Positions 17,047 to 26,719 of a stretch of DNA of 64,000 nucleotides are shown here, one piece after another. Under the pieces are notes generated by a model. That model did no database searches. It was not told where the DNA came from and was given only the letters and a program-made list of their open reading frames with translations. Positions within the stretch are counted from its first letter, which is position 1, and each line of letters starts with the position of its first letter. The position numbers and the translations under genes were made by a program. The stretch is from Dietzia psychralcaliphila. GTDB lineage: Bacteria; Actinomycetota; Actinomycetes; Mycobacteriales; Mycobacteriaceae. The stretch lies in assembly GCF_003096095.1 (NCBI RefSeq), contig NZ_CP015453.1:3286001-3350000 (forward strand), written 5' to 3'.

Positions 17047-17472
17047 TCAGCGGCGGTCCTCGCGCTCGTGTCGGGGACGCCAGACCACGACGGAGGTGGA
17101 CCTCGGTACGTGGACCAGCTCCCCACCGACCCGGCCTCGCGCCGGCCCGGCGCGGAGTTCCGCGAGTTCGTCGACCAGCTCGCGGACCCGCGACTGCAGG
17201 GCGTCGACCTGGTTGGTCAGCTCGATGATGCGTTTGATGCCGGCGAGGTTGACCCCCTCGTCCTGGCTGAGCCGCTGCACCTCGCGGAGCAGGGCCACGT
17301 CGCGGAGCGAGTAGCGACGTCCGCCACCGCTGGTGCGTTCGGGCGTGACGATGCCCAGCCGGTCGTAGGTACGCAGGGTCTGGGCGTGCAGTCCCGACAG
17401 CTCCGCGGCCACGGAGATCACCAGGACGCTGTCGTCAGGGCCCAGGTCCCCGACGTCCCGCCGGGGGCTCAT
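17047..17472 (-). CDS. hspR: Heat-shock repressor HspR (MerR family)
   Basis: A 141-residue MerR-type regulator with the helix-turn-helix VISVAAELSGLHAQTLRTYDRLGIVTPERTSGG near residues 18-50 (split here for description) and a C-terminal coiled coil (NQVDALQSRVRELVDELAEL). HspR represses the dnaK operon by binding HAIR boxes, with DnaK as co-repressor in Streptomyces. Here it is the last gene of that operon; its ATG overlaps the dnaJ stop by four bases (17469-17472). Two HAIR-like sites are found upstream of dnaK, so autoregulation through the operon promoter is expected. Confidence 0.95.
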   Translation of the reverse strand: MSPRRDVGDLGPDDSVLVISVAAELSGLHAQTLRTYDRLGIVTPERTSGGGRRYSLRDVALLREVQRLSQDEGVNLAGIKRIIELTNQVDALQSRVRELVDELAELRAGPARGRVGGELVHVPRSTSVVVWRPRHEREDRR

Positions 17473-18659
17473 GCCGACCCGGCCCAGCCCGACCGTGGAT
17501 CGAAGCCGGCTGCGCGCAACGCGTCGTCGTAGGCGGCGAGCTCGGCCTCGGCCATACCGGCGGGGGGCGTGGCCACCCGGAGAGTGACCTTGAGGTCACC
17601 GGTCCCGGACTTGCGTGCGATGCCGCGTCCCCGGACCCGCAGGATCTGGCCGTCGCGAGAACCGGCCGGGACCTTGACGGTCACCCGGCCGGTGAGCGTG
17701 GGCACCGACACCTGCGAGCCGCGGACGAGTTCCGGGTAGGAGACCGGCAGGTCCACGAGCAGGTCGGCGCCGTCGCGGTCGAACACGGCGTCCTTGGACA
17801 CGGTGACGGTGACGTACAGGTCGCCGGACGGCGCGCCGCGGAACCCTGCCTCACCCTGGCCCGAGAGCCGGATGCGCTGGCCGTCCTGGACCCCTGCGGG
17901 CACCTTGACGTTGATGGTGCGGGCGCGGTCGGTGACGCCACTGCCGGTGCAGTCCGGGCACGGGTCGTCGATCTTGGACCCGGTGCCGCCGCAGTCCGTG
18001 CACGGTTCGGCGAACCCGAACGCACCCTGGGTGCGCTGGGTGACCCCGGCCCCGTGACAGGTCCCGCACACCTTGGGGCTGGTCCCCGGGCGGGCGCCGC
18101 TGCCGTGGCAGGTCAGGCACGGTGAGGCGGACGAGAGTCTGATCTGCACCGTCTCGCCCAGGGCTGCCTCGCGGAACGACAGGGTGAGGGCGGTCTCGAC
18201 GTCCTGCCCGCCCTGCGGCCGCTGGGCCCGACCGCGTCCCGCTCCGGCCCCGCCGCCACGGCCCTGGTTGAACAGGCCGCCGAACAGGTCGGAGAAGCCT
18301 CCGGCACCACCGGCTCCGCCGGCACCCGCGGCCCCACCGAAGAGGTCGCCGATGTCGAAGTCGCCACCGGTCGTGGTGTACCTGCCGCCACCGGGGGGTG
18401 CGAAGCCGCCGAACCCGCCCGAGGAGACCTGCGCCCGGAACTCGTCGTACTCCTTGCGCTTGGCGGGGTCGCCGATGACGCTGTTGGCCTCACCGACCCG
18501 CTTGAACTTCTCCTCGGCGGCCTTGTCACCCGGGTTCTTGTCCGGGTGGTTGTCGCTCGCGAGCTTGCGGTACGCCTTGCGGATCTCGTCCGCGGTGGCG
18601 GACTTGGAGACGCCCAGTTCGGCGTAGTAGTCCTTCTCGACCCATTCGCGCTGACTCAC
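17469..18659 (-). CDS. dnaJ: Chaperone DnaJ
   Basis: A 396-residue type I Hsp40 co-chaperone that stimulates DnaK ATPase and delivers substrates. The J domain is at about 10-75 with the HPD motif (SDNHPDKNP). A Gly/Phe-rich linker follows (GGAAGAGGAGGAGGFSDLFG). The zinc-binding region has all four CxxCxGxG repeats: CLTCHGSG, CGTCHGAG, CTDCGGTG, CPDCTGSG. The C-terminal substrate domains follow. AAGGAGG precedes GTG 18659 with an eight-base gap. It is separated from grpE by 154 bases containing a strong inverted repeat, unlike the overlapping joins elsewhere in the operon. Confidence 0.97.
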   Translation of the reverse strand: MSQREWVEKDYYAELGVSKSATADEIRKAYRKLASDNHPDKNPGDKAAEEKFKRVGEANSVIGDPAKRKEYDEFRAQVSSGGFGGFAPPGGGRYTTTGGDFDIGDLFGGAAGAGGAGGAGGFSDLFGGLFNQGRGGGAGAGRGRAQRPQGGQDVETALTLSFREAALGETVQIRLSSASPCLTCHGSGARPGTSPKVCGTCHGAGVTQRTQGAFGFAEPCTDCGGTGSKIDDPCPDCTGSGVTDRARTINVKVPAGVQDGQRIRLSGQGEAGFRGAPSGDLYVTVTVSKDAVFDRDGADLLVDLPVSYPELVRGSQVSVPTLTGRVTVKVPAGSRDGQILRVRGRGIARKSGTGDLKVTLRVATPPAGMAEAELAAYDDALRAAGFDPRSGWAGSA

Positions 18660-18738
18660 CAGACGCCTCCTTCCTCTATCGGGTCCTGCTCTTCTGAAGT
18701 CTCATTAGTCTCATTTTTCCACTTCGGCCGCCGGTGTG

Positions 18739-18796
18739 CGGGTGTGACCGCCCAGGCACTCGCACCTACACGGTCACACCCGACCGGTCACACCCG
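18739..18796. promoter_or_regulatory. Inverted and direct repeats in the grpE-dnaJ gap
   Basis: CGGGTGTGACCG (18739-18750) is exactly complementary to CGGTCACACCCG at 18771-18782, with a 20-base loop; the second arm is repeated at 18785-18796. Either copy can pair with the first. It could be an operator, an RNA hairpin setting the grpE/dnaJ ratio, or a processing site. No T-run follows on the transcribed strand, so simple termination is less likely. Confidence 0.6.
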
Positions 18797-18813
18797 CATT
18801 CCGGCGGGATGGA

Positions 18814-19434
18814 TCAGCGGACGGTGACCATCGCCGACCGCAGGGTCCGCTCGCCGTGGCGGTATCCCTTGCGCAGGATCGTGCCGAGCACGGGCTCGGA
18901 GCCCTCGGACTCGTCCTGCACGGCCTCGTGCACGGCCGGGTCGAACGCGTCGCCCTCCTCGCCGAAGGATTCGACCCCCTGGGAGGCCAGGACCGCGTGG
19001 ACCCTGTCGGCGAAGACCTTGAGCGGCCCCTCCTCCAGGTCCCCGTGCGCCCGTGCCCGCTCCAGGTCGTCGACGATCGTCAGGAGCTCGGTGAGGACCG
19101 AACCCTTGGCGGTGTCGATGATGGCCTGCCGGTCCCGCTCGACGCGGCGGCGGTAGTTGGCGAACTCCGCCGACACGCGCTGCAGATCCGCGGTCCGCTC
19201 GTCGAGCTGGGCCTGCAGTGCCGACGTGGTGTCGTCCGACGACGGGTCGCCGGTGGTGGCGGCGCCGGCGGTGGCGGCAGCGGAGTCGTCGTCGACGATC
19301 TCGCCCTCCACCGTCTCCGCCGGAGCGGCCCCGGCCTTCTCGTCCACCGCCTGCGCGGCGGCCACGTCCTCGGCGTCTCCGCCGGCCCAGGCGGCCTTGT
19401 CCGTCTCCGGACCGTCAGCGTGTGGTGTGGTCAC
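18814..19434 (-). CDS. grpE: Nucleotide exchange factor GrpE
   Basis: A 206-residue GrpE. The N-terminal 75 residues are acidic and Ala-rich; the long coiled coil starts at [20 protein letters not shown] and continues through [10 protein letters not shown]; the C-terminal beta domain ends with [20 protein letters not shown]. GrpE dimers release ADP from DnaK. The GTG start at 19434 overlaps the stop of a 65-codon ORF by four bases (GTGA), and a GGGGTGAG sequence lies just upstream. It is the third reading frame of the heat-shock operon. Confidence 0.95.
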   Translation of the reverse strand: MTTPHADGPETDKAAWAGGDAEDVAAAQAVDEKAGAAPAETVEGEIVDDDSAAATAGAATTGDPSSDDTTSALQAQLDERTADLQRVSAEFANYRRRVERDRQAIIDTAKGSVLTELLTIVDDLERARAHGDLEEGPLKVFADRVHAVLASQGVESFGEEGDAFDPAVHEAVQDESEGSEPVLGTILRKGYRHGERTLRSAMVTVR

Positions 19435-19628
19435 TGGAACTCACCCCTGGCTGTCTCGTCGTCTTCGGCGGCCGCCTCGACCTCGTCGGGCGCGACGCCG
19501 GCCGCACCCTCGGCCACGATCTCGGCCTCGGGGGCGACGGGGGCGTCCTGGACGAACTTCTCGTCCACGGCCTCCTCGTCGGTGACCTCCGGGTTGCCGG
19601 GATCAGGGATTCCGGTCGCGTCCGTCAC
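19431..19628 (-). CDS. Small acidic protein encoded between dnaK and grpE
   Basis: A 65-residue ORF, rich in Glu, Asp, Ala and Val, with no hydrophobic segment ([20 protein letters not shown] at its N-terminus). Its GTG overlaps the dnaK stop by four bases and its own stop overlaps the grpE GTG by four bases, so it is coupled at both ends. GGGGGAG lies six bases before the GTG. The composition resembles the acidic leader of actinobacterial GrpE, but GrpE here already has its own acidic leader in another frame. It may be a real small protein, a coupling leader, or a detached duplicate of the GrpE N-terminus. Function unknown. Confidence 0.6.
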   Translation of the reverse strand: MTDATGIPDPGNPEVTDEEAVDEKFVQDAPVAPEAEIVAEGAAGVAPDEVEAAAEDDETARGEFQ

Positions 19629-21478
19629 TTGTTCTCCCCCTTGGGCTCGTCCTCGTCCACGACCTCGGCGTCGACGACGTCGTCGTCAGCCGACCCGTCG
19701 GACGAGGGGTCTCCGGCCTCGGCGCCCTCGGCCGCAGCGGCTTCGTAGATGGACTGGCCGACGGCCTGGGCCTCGGTGTTGACCTTCTCCACTGCGGCCT
19801 TGATGGCGTCGACGTCCGAGCCCTCGAGTGCGGACTTGGCCTCGGCGATCGCGGCCTCGAGGGACTCCTTCTTGTCCGCGGGGACCTTGTCCTCGTTCTC
19901 CGAGACGAACTTCTCCGTCTGGTAGATCGTGGACTCGGCCTGGTTGCGGGCGTCGGCCTCCTCGCGGCGCTTGTGGTCCTCCTCCGCGTGGGCCTCGGCG
20001 TCCTTGATCATCTGATCGATCTCCTCCTTGGACAGGCCCGAGCCGTCCTGGATCACGATCGTGTTCTCCTTGCCGGTGCCCTTGTCCTTGGCCGTGACGT
20101 GGACGATGCCGTTGGCGTCGATGTCGAAGGTCACCTCGACCTGCGGCACGCCGCGCGGTGCGGGAGCGATCCCGGCCAGCTCGAACGACCCGAGCAGCTT
20201 GTTCTGCGCCGCCATCTCGCGCTCGCCCTGGAAGACCTGGATCTGCACCGACGGCTGGTTGTCGTCGGCCGTGGTGAAGGTCTCGGACCGCTTGGTGGGG
20301 ATGGTGGTGTTGCGCTCGATAAGCTTGGTCATCACACCGCCCTTGGTCTCGATGCCCAGCGACAGCGGGGTCACGTCGAGCAGGAGCACGTCCTTGACCT
20401 CGCCGCGGAGCACGCCGGCCTGGAGCGCGGCGCCCACGGCCACGACCTCATCCGGGTTGACGCCCTTGTTGGGCTCCTTGCCGCCGGTCAGCTCCTTGAC
20501 CAGGTCCGACACGGCGGGCATGCGGGTCGAGCCACCGACGAGCACCACGTGGTCGATGGTGGAGACGGCGATCCCGGCGTCCTTGATGACGGCCTGGAAC
20601 GGCTTGCGGCACCGGTCGAGCAGATCCTGAGTGATCTTCTGGAACTCCGAGCGCGAGAGCGTCTCGTCCAGGAAGAGCGGGTTCTTGTCCGCGTCGACGG
20701 TGATGTACGGCAGGTTGATCGAGGTGGACTGGCCACTGGAGAGCTCGATCTTGGCCTTCTCGGCGGCCTCACGCAGACGCTGGAGCGCCATCTTGTCCTT
20801 GGTGAGGTCGATGCCGTTCTGCGCCTTGAACTTCTCGACCAGCCAGTCGACGATCCGCTGGTCCCAGTCGTCGCCACCGAGGTGGTTGTCGCCGGAGGTC
20901 GCGCGGACCTCCACGACGCCGTCACCGATGTCGAGAAGGGAGACGTCGAACGTGCCGCCACCGAGGTCGAAGACCAGGATGGTCTGCTCCTTGTCGCCCT
21001 TGTCCAGCCCGTAGGCCAGCGCGGCCGCGGTGGGCTCGTTGACGATGCGCAGGACGTTCATGCCAGCGATCTGGCCGGCGTCCTTGGTGGCCTGACGCTG
21101 GGCGTCGTTGAAGTAGGCGGGGACGGTGATGACGGCGTCCGTCACGTCCTCACCGAGGTAGGACTCCGCGTCTCGCTTGAGCTTCTGCAGCGTGCGTGCG
21201 CTGATCTCCTGCGGGGTGTAGTTCTTGTCGTCGATCGAATCCGACTTCCAGTCCGTGCCGATATGGCGCTTGACCGAGCGGATGGTGCGGTCGACGTTGG
21301 TGACCGCCTGGTTCTTGGCGGGCTGGCCCACGAGGACCTCGCCGTTCTTGGCGAACGCGACCACCGACGGGGTCGTGCGTGACCCCTCGGCGTTGGCGAT
21401 GACGTTGGCCTCGCCGCCCTCGAGGACGGCGACGCAGGAATTGGTGGTGCCGAGGTCGATACCGACTGCACGTCCCAT
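19625..21478 (-). CDS. dnaK: Chaperone DnaK (Hsp70)
   Basis: A 617-residue Hsp70. The ATPase domain begins [20 protein letters not shown] and contains [17 protein letters not shown] and [10 protein letters not shown]. The substrate domain begins after the linker [12 protein letters not shown], and the lid region ends in an acidic tail ([20 protein letters not shown]). It folds and protects proteins with DnaJ and GrpE, and in actinobacteria also acts as HspR co-repressor. It is first in the operon dnaK-orf65-grpE-dnaJ-hspR. Two HAIR-like operators lie 60 and 220 bases upstream. The length is close to that of mycobacterial DnaK. Confidence 0.98.
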   Translation of the reverse strand: MGRAVGIDLGTTNSCVAVLEGGEANVIANAEGSRTTPSVVAFAKNGEVLVGQPAKNQAVTNVDRTIRSVKRHIGTDWKSDSIDDKNYTPQEISARTLQKLKRDAESYLGEDVTDAVITVPAYFNDAQRQATKDAGQIAGMNVLRIVNEPTAAALAYGLDKGDKEQTILVFDLGGGTFDVSLLDIGDGVVEVRATSGDNHLGGDDWDQRIVDWLVEKFKAQNGIDLTKDKMALQRLREAAEKAKIELSSGQSTSINLPYITVDADKNPLFLDETLSRSEFQKITQDLLDRCRKPFQAVIKDAGIAVSTIDHVVLVGGSTRMPAVSDLVKELTGGKEPNKGVNPDEVVAVGAALQAGVLRGEVKDVLLLDVTPLSLGIETKGGVMTKLIERNTTIPTKRSETFTTADDNQPSVQIQVFQGEREMAAQNKLLGSFELAGIAPAPRGVPQVEVTFDIDANGIVHVTAKDKGTGKENTIVIQDGSGLSKEEIDQMIKDAEAHAEEDHKRREEADARNQAESTIYQTEKFVSENEDKVPADKKESLEAAIAEAKSALEGSDVDAIKAAVEKVNTEAQAVGQSIYEAAAAEGAEAGDPSSDGSADDDVVDAEVVDEDEPKGENK

Positions 21479-21538
21479 GATGAACTCCTTCTCTCCGCGC
21501 TCTCATCGCGCGGACGGGGTGTGGTCCGAAACTCTGTT

Positions 21539-21559
21539 GTTAAGCAGACCCGGCTCAAG
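21539..21559. promoter_or_regulatory. HAIR-like HspR operator, proximal
   Basis: GTTAAGC, seven bases, GCTCAAG: five of seven bases of the left arm and six of seven of the right arm fit the HAIR pattern CTTGAGT-N7-ACTCAAG. The seven-base spacer (AGACCCG) nearly equals that of the distal site (AAACCCG). It lies 60 bases before the dnaK start. Confidence 0.6.
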
Positions 21560-21698
21560 GCTCGGATCAGTGACTCCACCCTGCCTGTCGCCGGGGGCGC
21601 CGTCAACCCAAGTTGAGTCCGGATCGCTGAGGTTTGACGCACTGTACAACTGGGGACCGGCCCGATCAATTCCCGACGTGATCCAACTCACACCAAAA

Positions 21699-21719
21699 CT
21701 TGAGCAAACCCGACTCAAC
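21699..21719. promoter_or_regulatory. HAIR operator for HspR, distal
   Basis: CTTGAGC, AAACCCG, ACTCAAC: six of seven bases of each arm fit the HAIR consensus CTTGAGT-N7-ACTCAAG. It lies about 220 bases before the dnaK start codon in the AT-richest part of the gap, so it probably overlaps the heat-shock promoter. hspR itself is the last gene of this operon. Confidence 0.8.
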
Positions 21720-21853
21720 AAGAAAAGCGGGGCGACGACGACGAAGGGACGCCGCCCACCCAGGGACGGATCAGATGACGCGCTGCACTAATCAACGCCT
21801 TGCACTTCGACGCCTTGCGCTGGATAGCGCCCTGCGATGGATAGCGCCCCGGG

Positions 21854-23212
<1,359 letters not shown>

Positions 23213-23400
23213 CTAAGGATGACAAGTACACGGGTGACCCGCTCTGGGCGATACCTCGTACCGAGGTTCCGGAGGTGGGTGCCACGGCCACAACCACGTC
23301 GCCGCCGTGCCGCAGCCTAGCGTCTGTTCAGGGAGATCACCGAGTCAGGCTGCGGCCGACCCCCGCCACGAACTCCCCCGGGGGAAACTCTCCGCCGGGG

Positions 23401-23444
23401 CGGATCCGGCCATACGATCAGGCGGATCCGGCCATACGATCAAC
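23401..23444 (+). repeat. 22-bp tandem duplication carrying a -10-like hexamer
   Basis: Two adjacent 22-bp copies (23401-23422 and 23423-23444) agree at 20 positions. Each contains CATACGATCA, whose TACGAT fits a -10 hexamer. No convincing -35 was found, so a duplicated promoter is only possible. The tract is 52 bases upstream of the first protease gene. Confidence 0.6.
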
Positions 23445-23495
23445 GGTCACGGGCCCGACCGGTCCCTCCCCGTGCTGAGAGGAACAGTCACCCAC

Positions 23496-24839
23496 ATGCG
23501 ACACCTCCCCCGTCCTCGTCTGTGGAGTATCGGCGCCCTGCTCGCCGTGGCGGTGGTCACCGCCCCGGTCGCGGCCCAGGCCCAGCCACGCGACGGCTCC
23601 CCGATGGTGGATGAGTCCCGCGCGACGAGCGCGATCGAGCACGATTCCCTCGAGGACGCGCTCGCGGAGGTTGGGACGACACGAGGCGGCTTCCGGTCGC
23701 AGTCCGAACTGGCGGACCGTCTGGCGGCCGCCTCGGACGACTACACCAGCCGGTTCCCCACGGCCTTCGCCGGCGTCGGGATCGTCGGTACCACCGGTCA
23801 GGTGGCGGTGGTCCGGGACGCCGACCGGGCGGACCAGCTGATCACGGACGCACGATCCCGCGGTTTCTCGGTGCACTCCGCCCCCTCCCCGGCCCGTCAA
23901 CTGGACCAGAGGGCGGAGCGGGCGCAGGCCTGGGCGGATTCCCTTCCCCCGGGCCAACGGGACGGGGTCACCGCGATCGACGTGGACCCCTCGAGCGGCG
24001 ACGTCACCGTGGTCGTCGAGGACTCCGGGGCCGCGCCCGTTCCCCCCGCCGACCTCGGGGCGGGCGTGCGTACCGCGGGCTTCCGCCCCGCCCAGGGCTC
24101 GCTCGGGTCGGGCGCGGCAACGCTGCCCGACGCCCCACCCGCCCTGCTGCCGAACTCGATGGTGGGCGGGACCCGTATGTATGTCCTCTCGCCCTCCCGC
24201 ACCGTCGCCAACTGGTGTTCCCTCGGCTTCAACGGGATCCGCGACGGTCGGGTCGTCAACATCACCGCAGCCCACTGCAGTTCTTTCACCGAGCCGACCA
24301 CGGGCCAGTCCGTCTTCCGGCCCGGCACGGTCTCGGAGAGCGGCTCCACCCCGAGGCTCGGGGCGTTCACGTCCGGCGAGGCGGATGAGTCCCTCGACGC
24401 GGCGCTGGTCACCGTCGATCCCGAGGACACTCCACGCTTCAGCAACTCCCACGTCCTCGCCGGCGGCGCGGAGCCCCTCGCACTGACCGGCACCCAGTCC
24501 CCGGTCAGGGGTCAGATCCTGTGCAAATACGGTCAGCGGACCGGGTACACGTGCGGGAGGGTGTCCGGCATCGACTCCGCCTCTCCCGGTGGCGTCAGGA
24601 ACGTCACGGTCGAGCTGTGCGCGATCGCGGGGGACAGCGGCGGCGTGGTGTTCTCCGAGACCCGGGCGGTGGCGGTGACGAGCCTGTCCAACGCCTTCGA
24701 CCAGTACGACCAGCCCTACCCGAGCTGCGAGGCGGCCCGGACCGACCTCGCTCTCCGCGGGGCGGTCCCCATGATGGTCGGGGTGACCGTCGGTGCGATC
24801 TCGGCCCGCTTCCCGGGTCTCCAGGTGGGCGCGACATGA
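23496..24839 (+). CDS. Secreted S1-family serine protease, first of a tandem pair
   Basis: A 447-residue exported protease of the alpha-lytic/streptogrisin type. A signal peptide (MRHLPRPRLWSIGALLAVAV through AAQAQ) is followed by a roughly 200-residue propeptide and a C-terminal catalytic domain from about residue 230. The triad is visible: His in NITAAHCSS, Asp in ESLDAALVTVD and Ser in AGDSGGVVF. Two Cys pairs (ILCKYGQRTGYTCG) match the disulfide typical of the family. ATG 23496 is 12 bases after AGAGG. A paralogue follows 114 bases downstream. Confidence 0.88.
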   Translation: MRHLPRPRLWSIGALLAVAVVTAPVAAQAQPRDGSPMVDESRATSAIEHDSLEDALAEVGTTRGGFRSQSELADRLAAASDDYTSRFPTAFAGVGIVGTTGQVAVVRDADRADQLITDARSRGFSVHSAPSPARQLDQRAERAQAWADSLPPGQRDGVTAIDVDPSSGDVTVVVEDSGAAPVPPADLGAGVRTAGFRPAQGSLGSGAATLPDAPPALLPNSMVGGTRMYVLSPSRTVANWCSLGFNGIRDGRVVNITAAHCSSFTEPTTGQSVFRPGTVSESGSTPRLGAFTSGEADESLDAALVTVDPEDTPRFSNSHVLAGGAEPLALTGTQSPVRGQILCKYGQRTGYTCGRVSGIDSASPGGVRNVTVELCAIAGDSGGVVFSETRAVAVTSLSNAFDQYDQPYPSCEAARTDLALRGAVPMMVGVTVGAISARFPGLQVGAT

Positions 24840-24953
24840 CACATGAATCCCACTAATCACACGTGTCACACTGGACTCAGTAATCACATCTCCGTAATCT
24901 TGGCCGCAACTGGTCGACCTGAAGTCGTCCACCGTGCATCACGGAAGGCCACA

Positions 24954-26546
24954 ATGCGCACCACCTCTAAGCTCGCCGCACTCACCGCCGCCGCGGCCCT
25001 GGTCGTCACCGCCGCCCCCGCCGGCGCGGCCCCCTCCCCGATTCCCACCACACCGGCGCCGGCAGCCGCCCAGACGCTGCCCTCCCTCGACGGCGCCCTC
25101 GGATCGCAACTGACCTCCCTGGTCGAGGCCCTTCGTCGGGATCTCGGGCTGACCCCCGAGCAGTTCCTGGACCAGGCCGGGATCGGTGAACGCCTGGCCG
25201 AGTCCGGTCCCCGCTGGGAGCAGGCGTTCCGCAACTCGTTCGGCGGCGTCTGGCTGGACGAGCAGGGCACGGGCCTGGTGGGCGTGGTCGCCGGCGAGGC
25301 CGGCGACCTACTGCGCGCCGAGGCCACCGACGCCGGGTTCACCGTCCAGGACGTGGCCCTGACCACGGAGGAACTCACCGCCCGCGAGCGGCAGGTGGGC
25401 AAGATCGTCGAGGACCTCCCGGAGGACCTGAGAGCCCTGGTCACCGGGGTGCGGGTCGATCCCACCCGCAACGCGGTGGTCGTGGAGACCCGGGGCGGGG
25501 AGGCGGCCCAGCTGGGCAACCTCACCGCACGGCTCAAGGACCTCGCCGAGATCGACATGACCGAGGCCCCCGACCCCGCGGGGGACACCGCACCGTTCGG
25601 CAGCGAGGGCGGGACCCAGTCCGACGGCGAACCGACCACGGACGGGATCGAGCCCGCCACCACGCGCGCCGGCGCCCAGGCCGAGGCCGGCACCGGCGGA
25701 GACTCCGGCTCCCTCGGCAGCCTGGCCCTGCTCAACCAGACCGGCGTGATCCCGGAGGGCCCGATGCGCACGATCGTCGAGCTGCTCTCCGGCCTGACCC
25801 CCGGCACCGGCTCCATCATCGACGGGATGAGCCAGACCATGTCCGACCCCGTCACCCCGGTCCCCGAGAACCAAGCCCGCGCCGACGGCCCGGCCCCGAC
25901 CGGACCCATCCCGGGAGGCACCGCCTACTCCGTCGCGGTCCCGGGCGGGATCCTCGAGTGCTCCACCGGGTTCAACGGAGAACTCGACGGTGCACCGGTC
26001 GTCGTCACCGCCGCCCACTGCGCCGGCGCCGACGGCACCCGCGCCGCGCTCGCCGACGGCGAGGAGTTCGGCACCATGACCCGGACCGAACGTGACGGGA
26101 TCGATACGGCGCTCGTGGCCGTGGACCCCGAGTTCACCGACCGCTTCCGCACCAACCTGGTCGGCGCCGGTCCCGACACCACGCAGGCGATCACCGGGAC
26201 CGCCGACCCGGTCGTCGGGCAGAAGGCCTGCAAGACCGGATTCCGCACCGGATTCTCCTGTGGCACCGTCTCCGAGGTCGGCGCGATGATCGACGTGGCC
26301 GGTTCCCGCACCATCGCCAACGCGTTCACGGTGGACCTCTGCGCCCTCCCCGGCGACAGCGGCGGCGTGGTGTTCTCGGGCGACAAGGCGCTGGGGATCT
26401 CCAGCGCGTCCAACGTCGCCGAGACCGGAACCTGCACCAACGCGGACACCGTGGCCAGGGAGAACGGCTACGTCCCGCGCCTGTCGGCGGTCCCGATCTC
26501 CGACGTCCTGGCCGCGCATCCCGGACTGACACTGCGCACCAACTGA
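24954..26546 (+). CDS. Secreted S1-family serine protease, second of a tandem pair
   Basis: A 530-residue paralogue of the preceding protease. Signal peptide MRTTSKLAALTAAAALVVTA ends near AGA-AP; a long propeptide (to about residue 325) contains a region typical of alpha-lytic pro domains (GVWLDEQGTGLVGVVAGEAG). The catalytic domain has His in VVTAAHCAG, Asp in DGIDTALVAVD, Ser in PGDSGGVVFSG, and the ACKTGFRTGFSCG disulfide segment. GGAAGG lies five bases before ATG 24954. A long inverted repeat 15 bases after the stop probably terminates transcription. The pair likely arose by tandem duplication with later divergence of the pro regions. Confidence 0.88.
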   Translation: MRTTSKLAALTAAAALVVTAAPAGAAPSPIPTTPAPAAAQTLPSLDGALGSQLTSLVEALRRDLGLTPEQFLDQAGIGERLAESGPRWEQAFRNSFGGVWLDEQGTGLVGVVAGEAGDLLRAEATDAGFTVQDVALTTEELTARERQVGKIVEDLPEDLRALVTGVRVDPTRNAVVVETRGGEAAQLGNLTARLKDLAEIDMTEAPDPAGDTAPFGSEGGTQSDGEPTTDGIEPATTRAGAQAEAGTGGDSGSLGSLALLNQTGVIPEGPMRTIVELLSGLTPGTGSIIDGMSQTMSDPVTPVPENQARADGPAPTGPIPGGTAYSVAVPGGILECSTGFNGELDGAPVVVTAAHCAGADGTRAALADGEEFGTMTRTERDGIDTALVAVDPEFTDRFRTNLVGAGPDTTQAITGTADPVVGQKACKTGFRTGFSCGTVSEVGAMIDVAGSRTIANAFTVDLCALPGDSGGVVFSGDKALGISSASNVAETGTCTNADTVARENGYVPRLSAVPISDVLAAHPGLTLRTN

Positions 26547-26560
26547 TCCCGAACGACCCG

Positions 26561-26626
26561 CGGGCCCCGTCCCACGAGTCGAGCGCGCTCCGCTAAGGGC
26601 GACCTCAACTCGTGGGACGGGGCCCG
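26561..26626 (+). terminator. 19-bp perfect inverted repeat after the proteases
   Basis: CGGGCCCCGTCCCACGAGT (26561-26579) is exactly complementary to 26608-26626, with a 28-base loop. It starts 15 bases after the protease stop and is probably its terminator. No T-run follows. The right arm ends only 94 bases before the Fe-S reductase start codon. Confidence 0.7.
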
Positions 26627-26719
26627 TGTGGCTTACCTTTAACGACAAGACCGTCGGCGGGCACCCCAGGGGTCGTCAAGTGCTCGTGCGTCGAGAAGTG
26701 CGACGAAAGGCCGCGAACC

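Larger units (their letters stand above)
21479..21853. other. 375-bp regulatory gap between gdhA and dnaK
   Basis: No gene is visible here. The gap contains the two HAIR-like operators described separately, an AT-richer stretch (about 21640-21720) likely to hold the dnaK promoter, and, next to gdhA, a short repeated motif TGGATAGCGCCC (about 21821-21850). I could not fix one -10/-35 pair with confidence. Confidence 0.6.

Noticed and set aside
19973-21382. 469-codon plus-strand frame over dnaK
   Set aside because: Shadow of dnaK; no ribosome-binding site, no recognisable domain.
26625-26645. Possible iron box before the Fe-S reductase (GGCTTACCTTTA half site)
   Set aside because: Only one half fits, about 10 of 19 positions, clearly weaker than the sites at 14320 and 38646.
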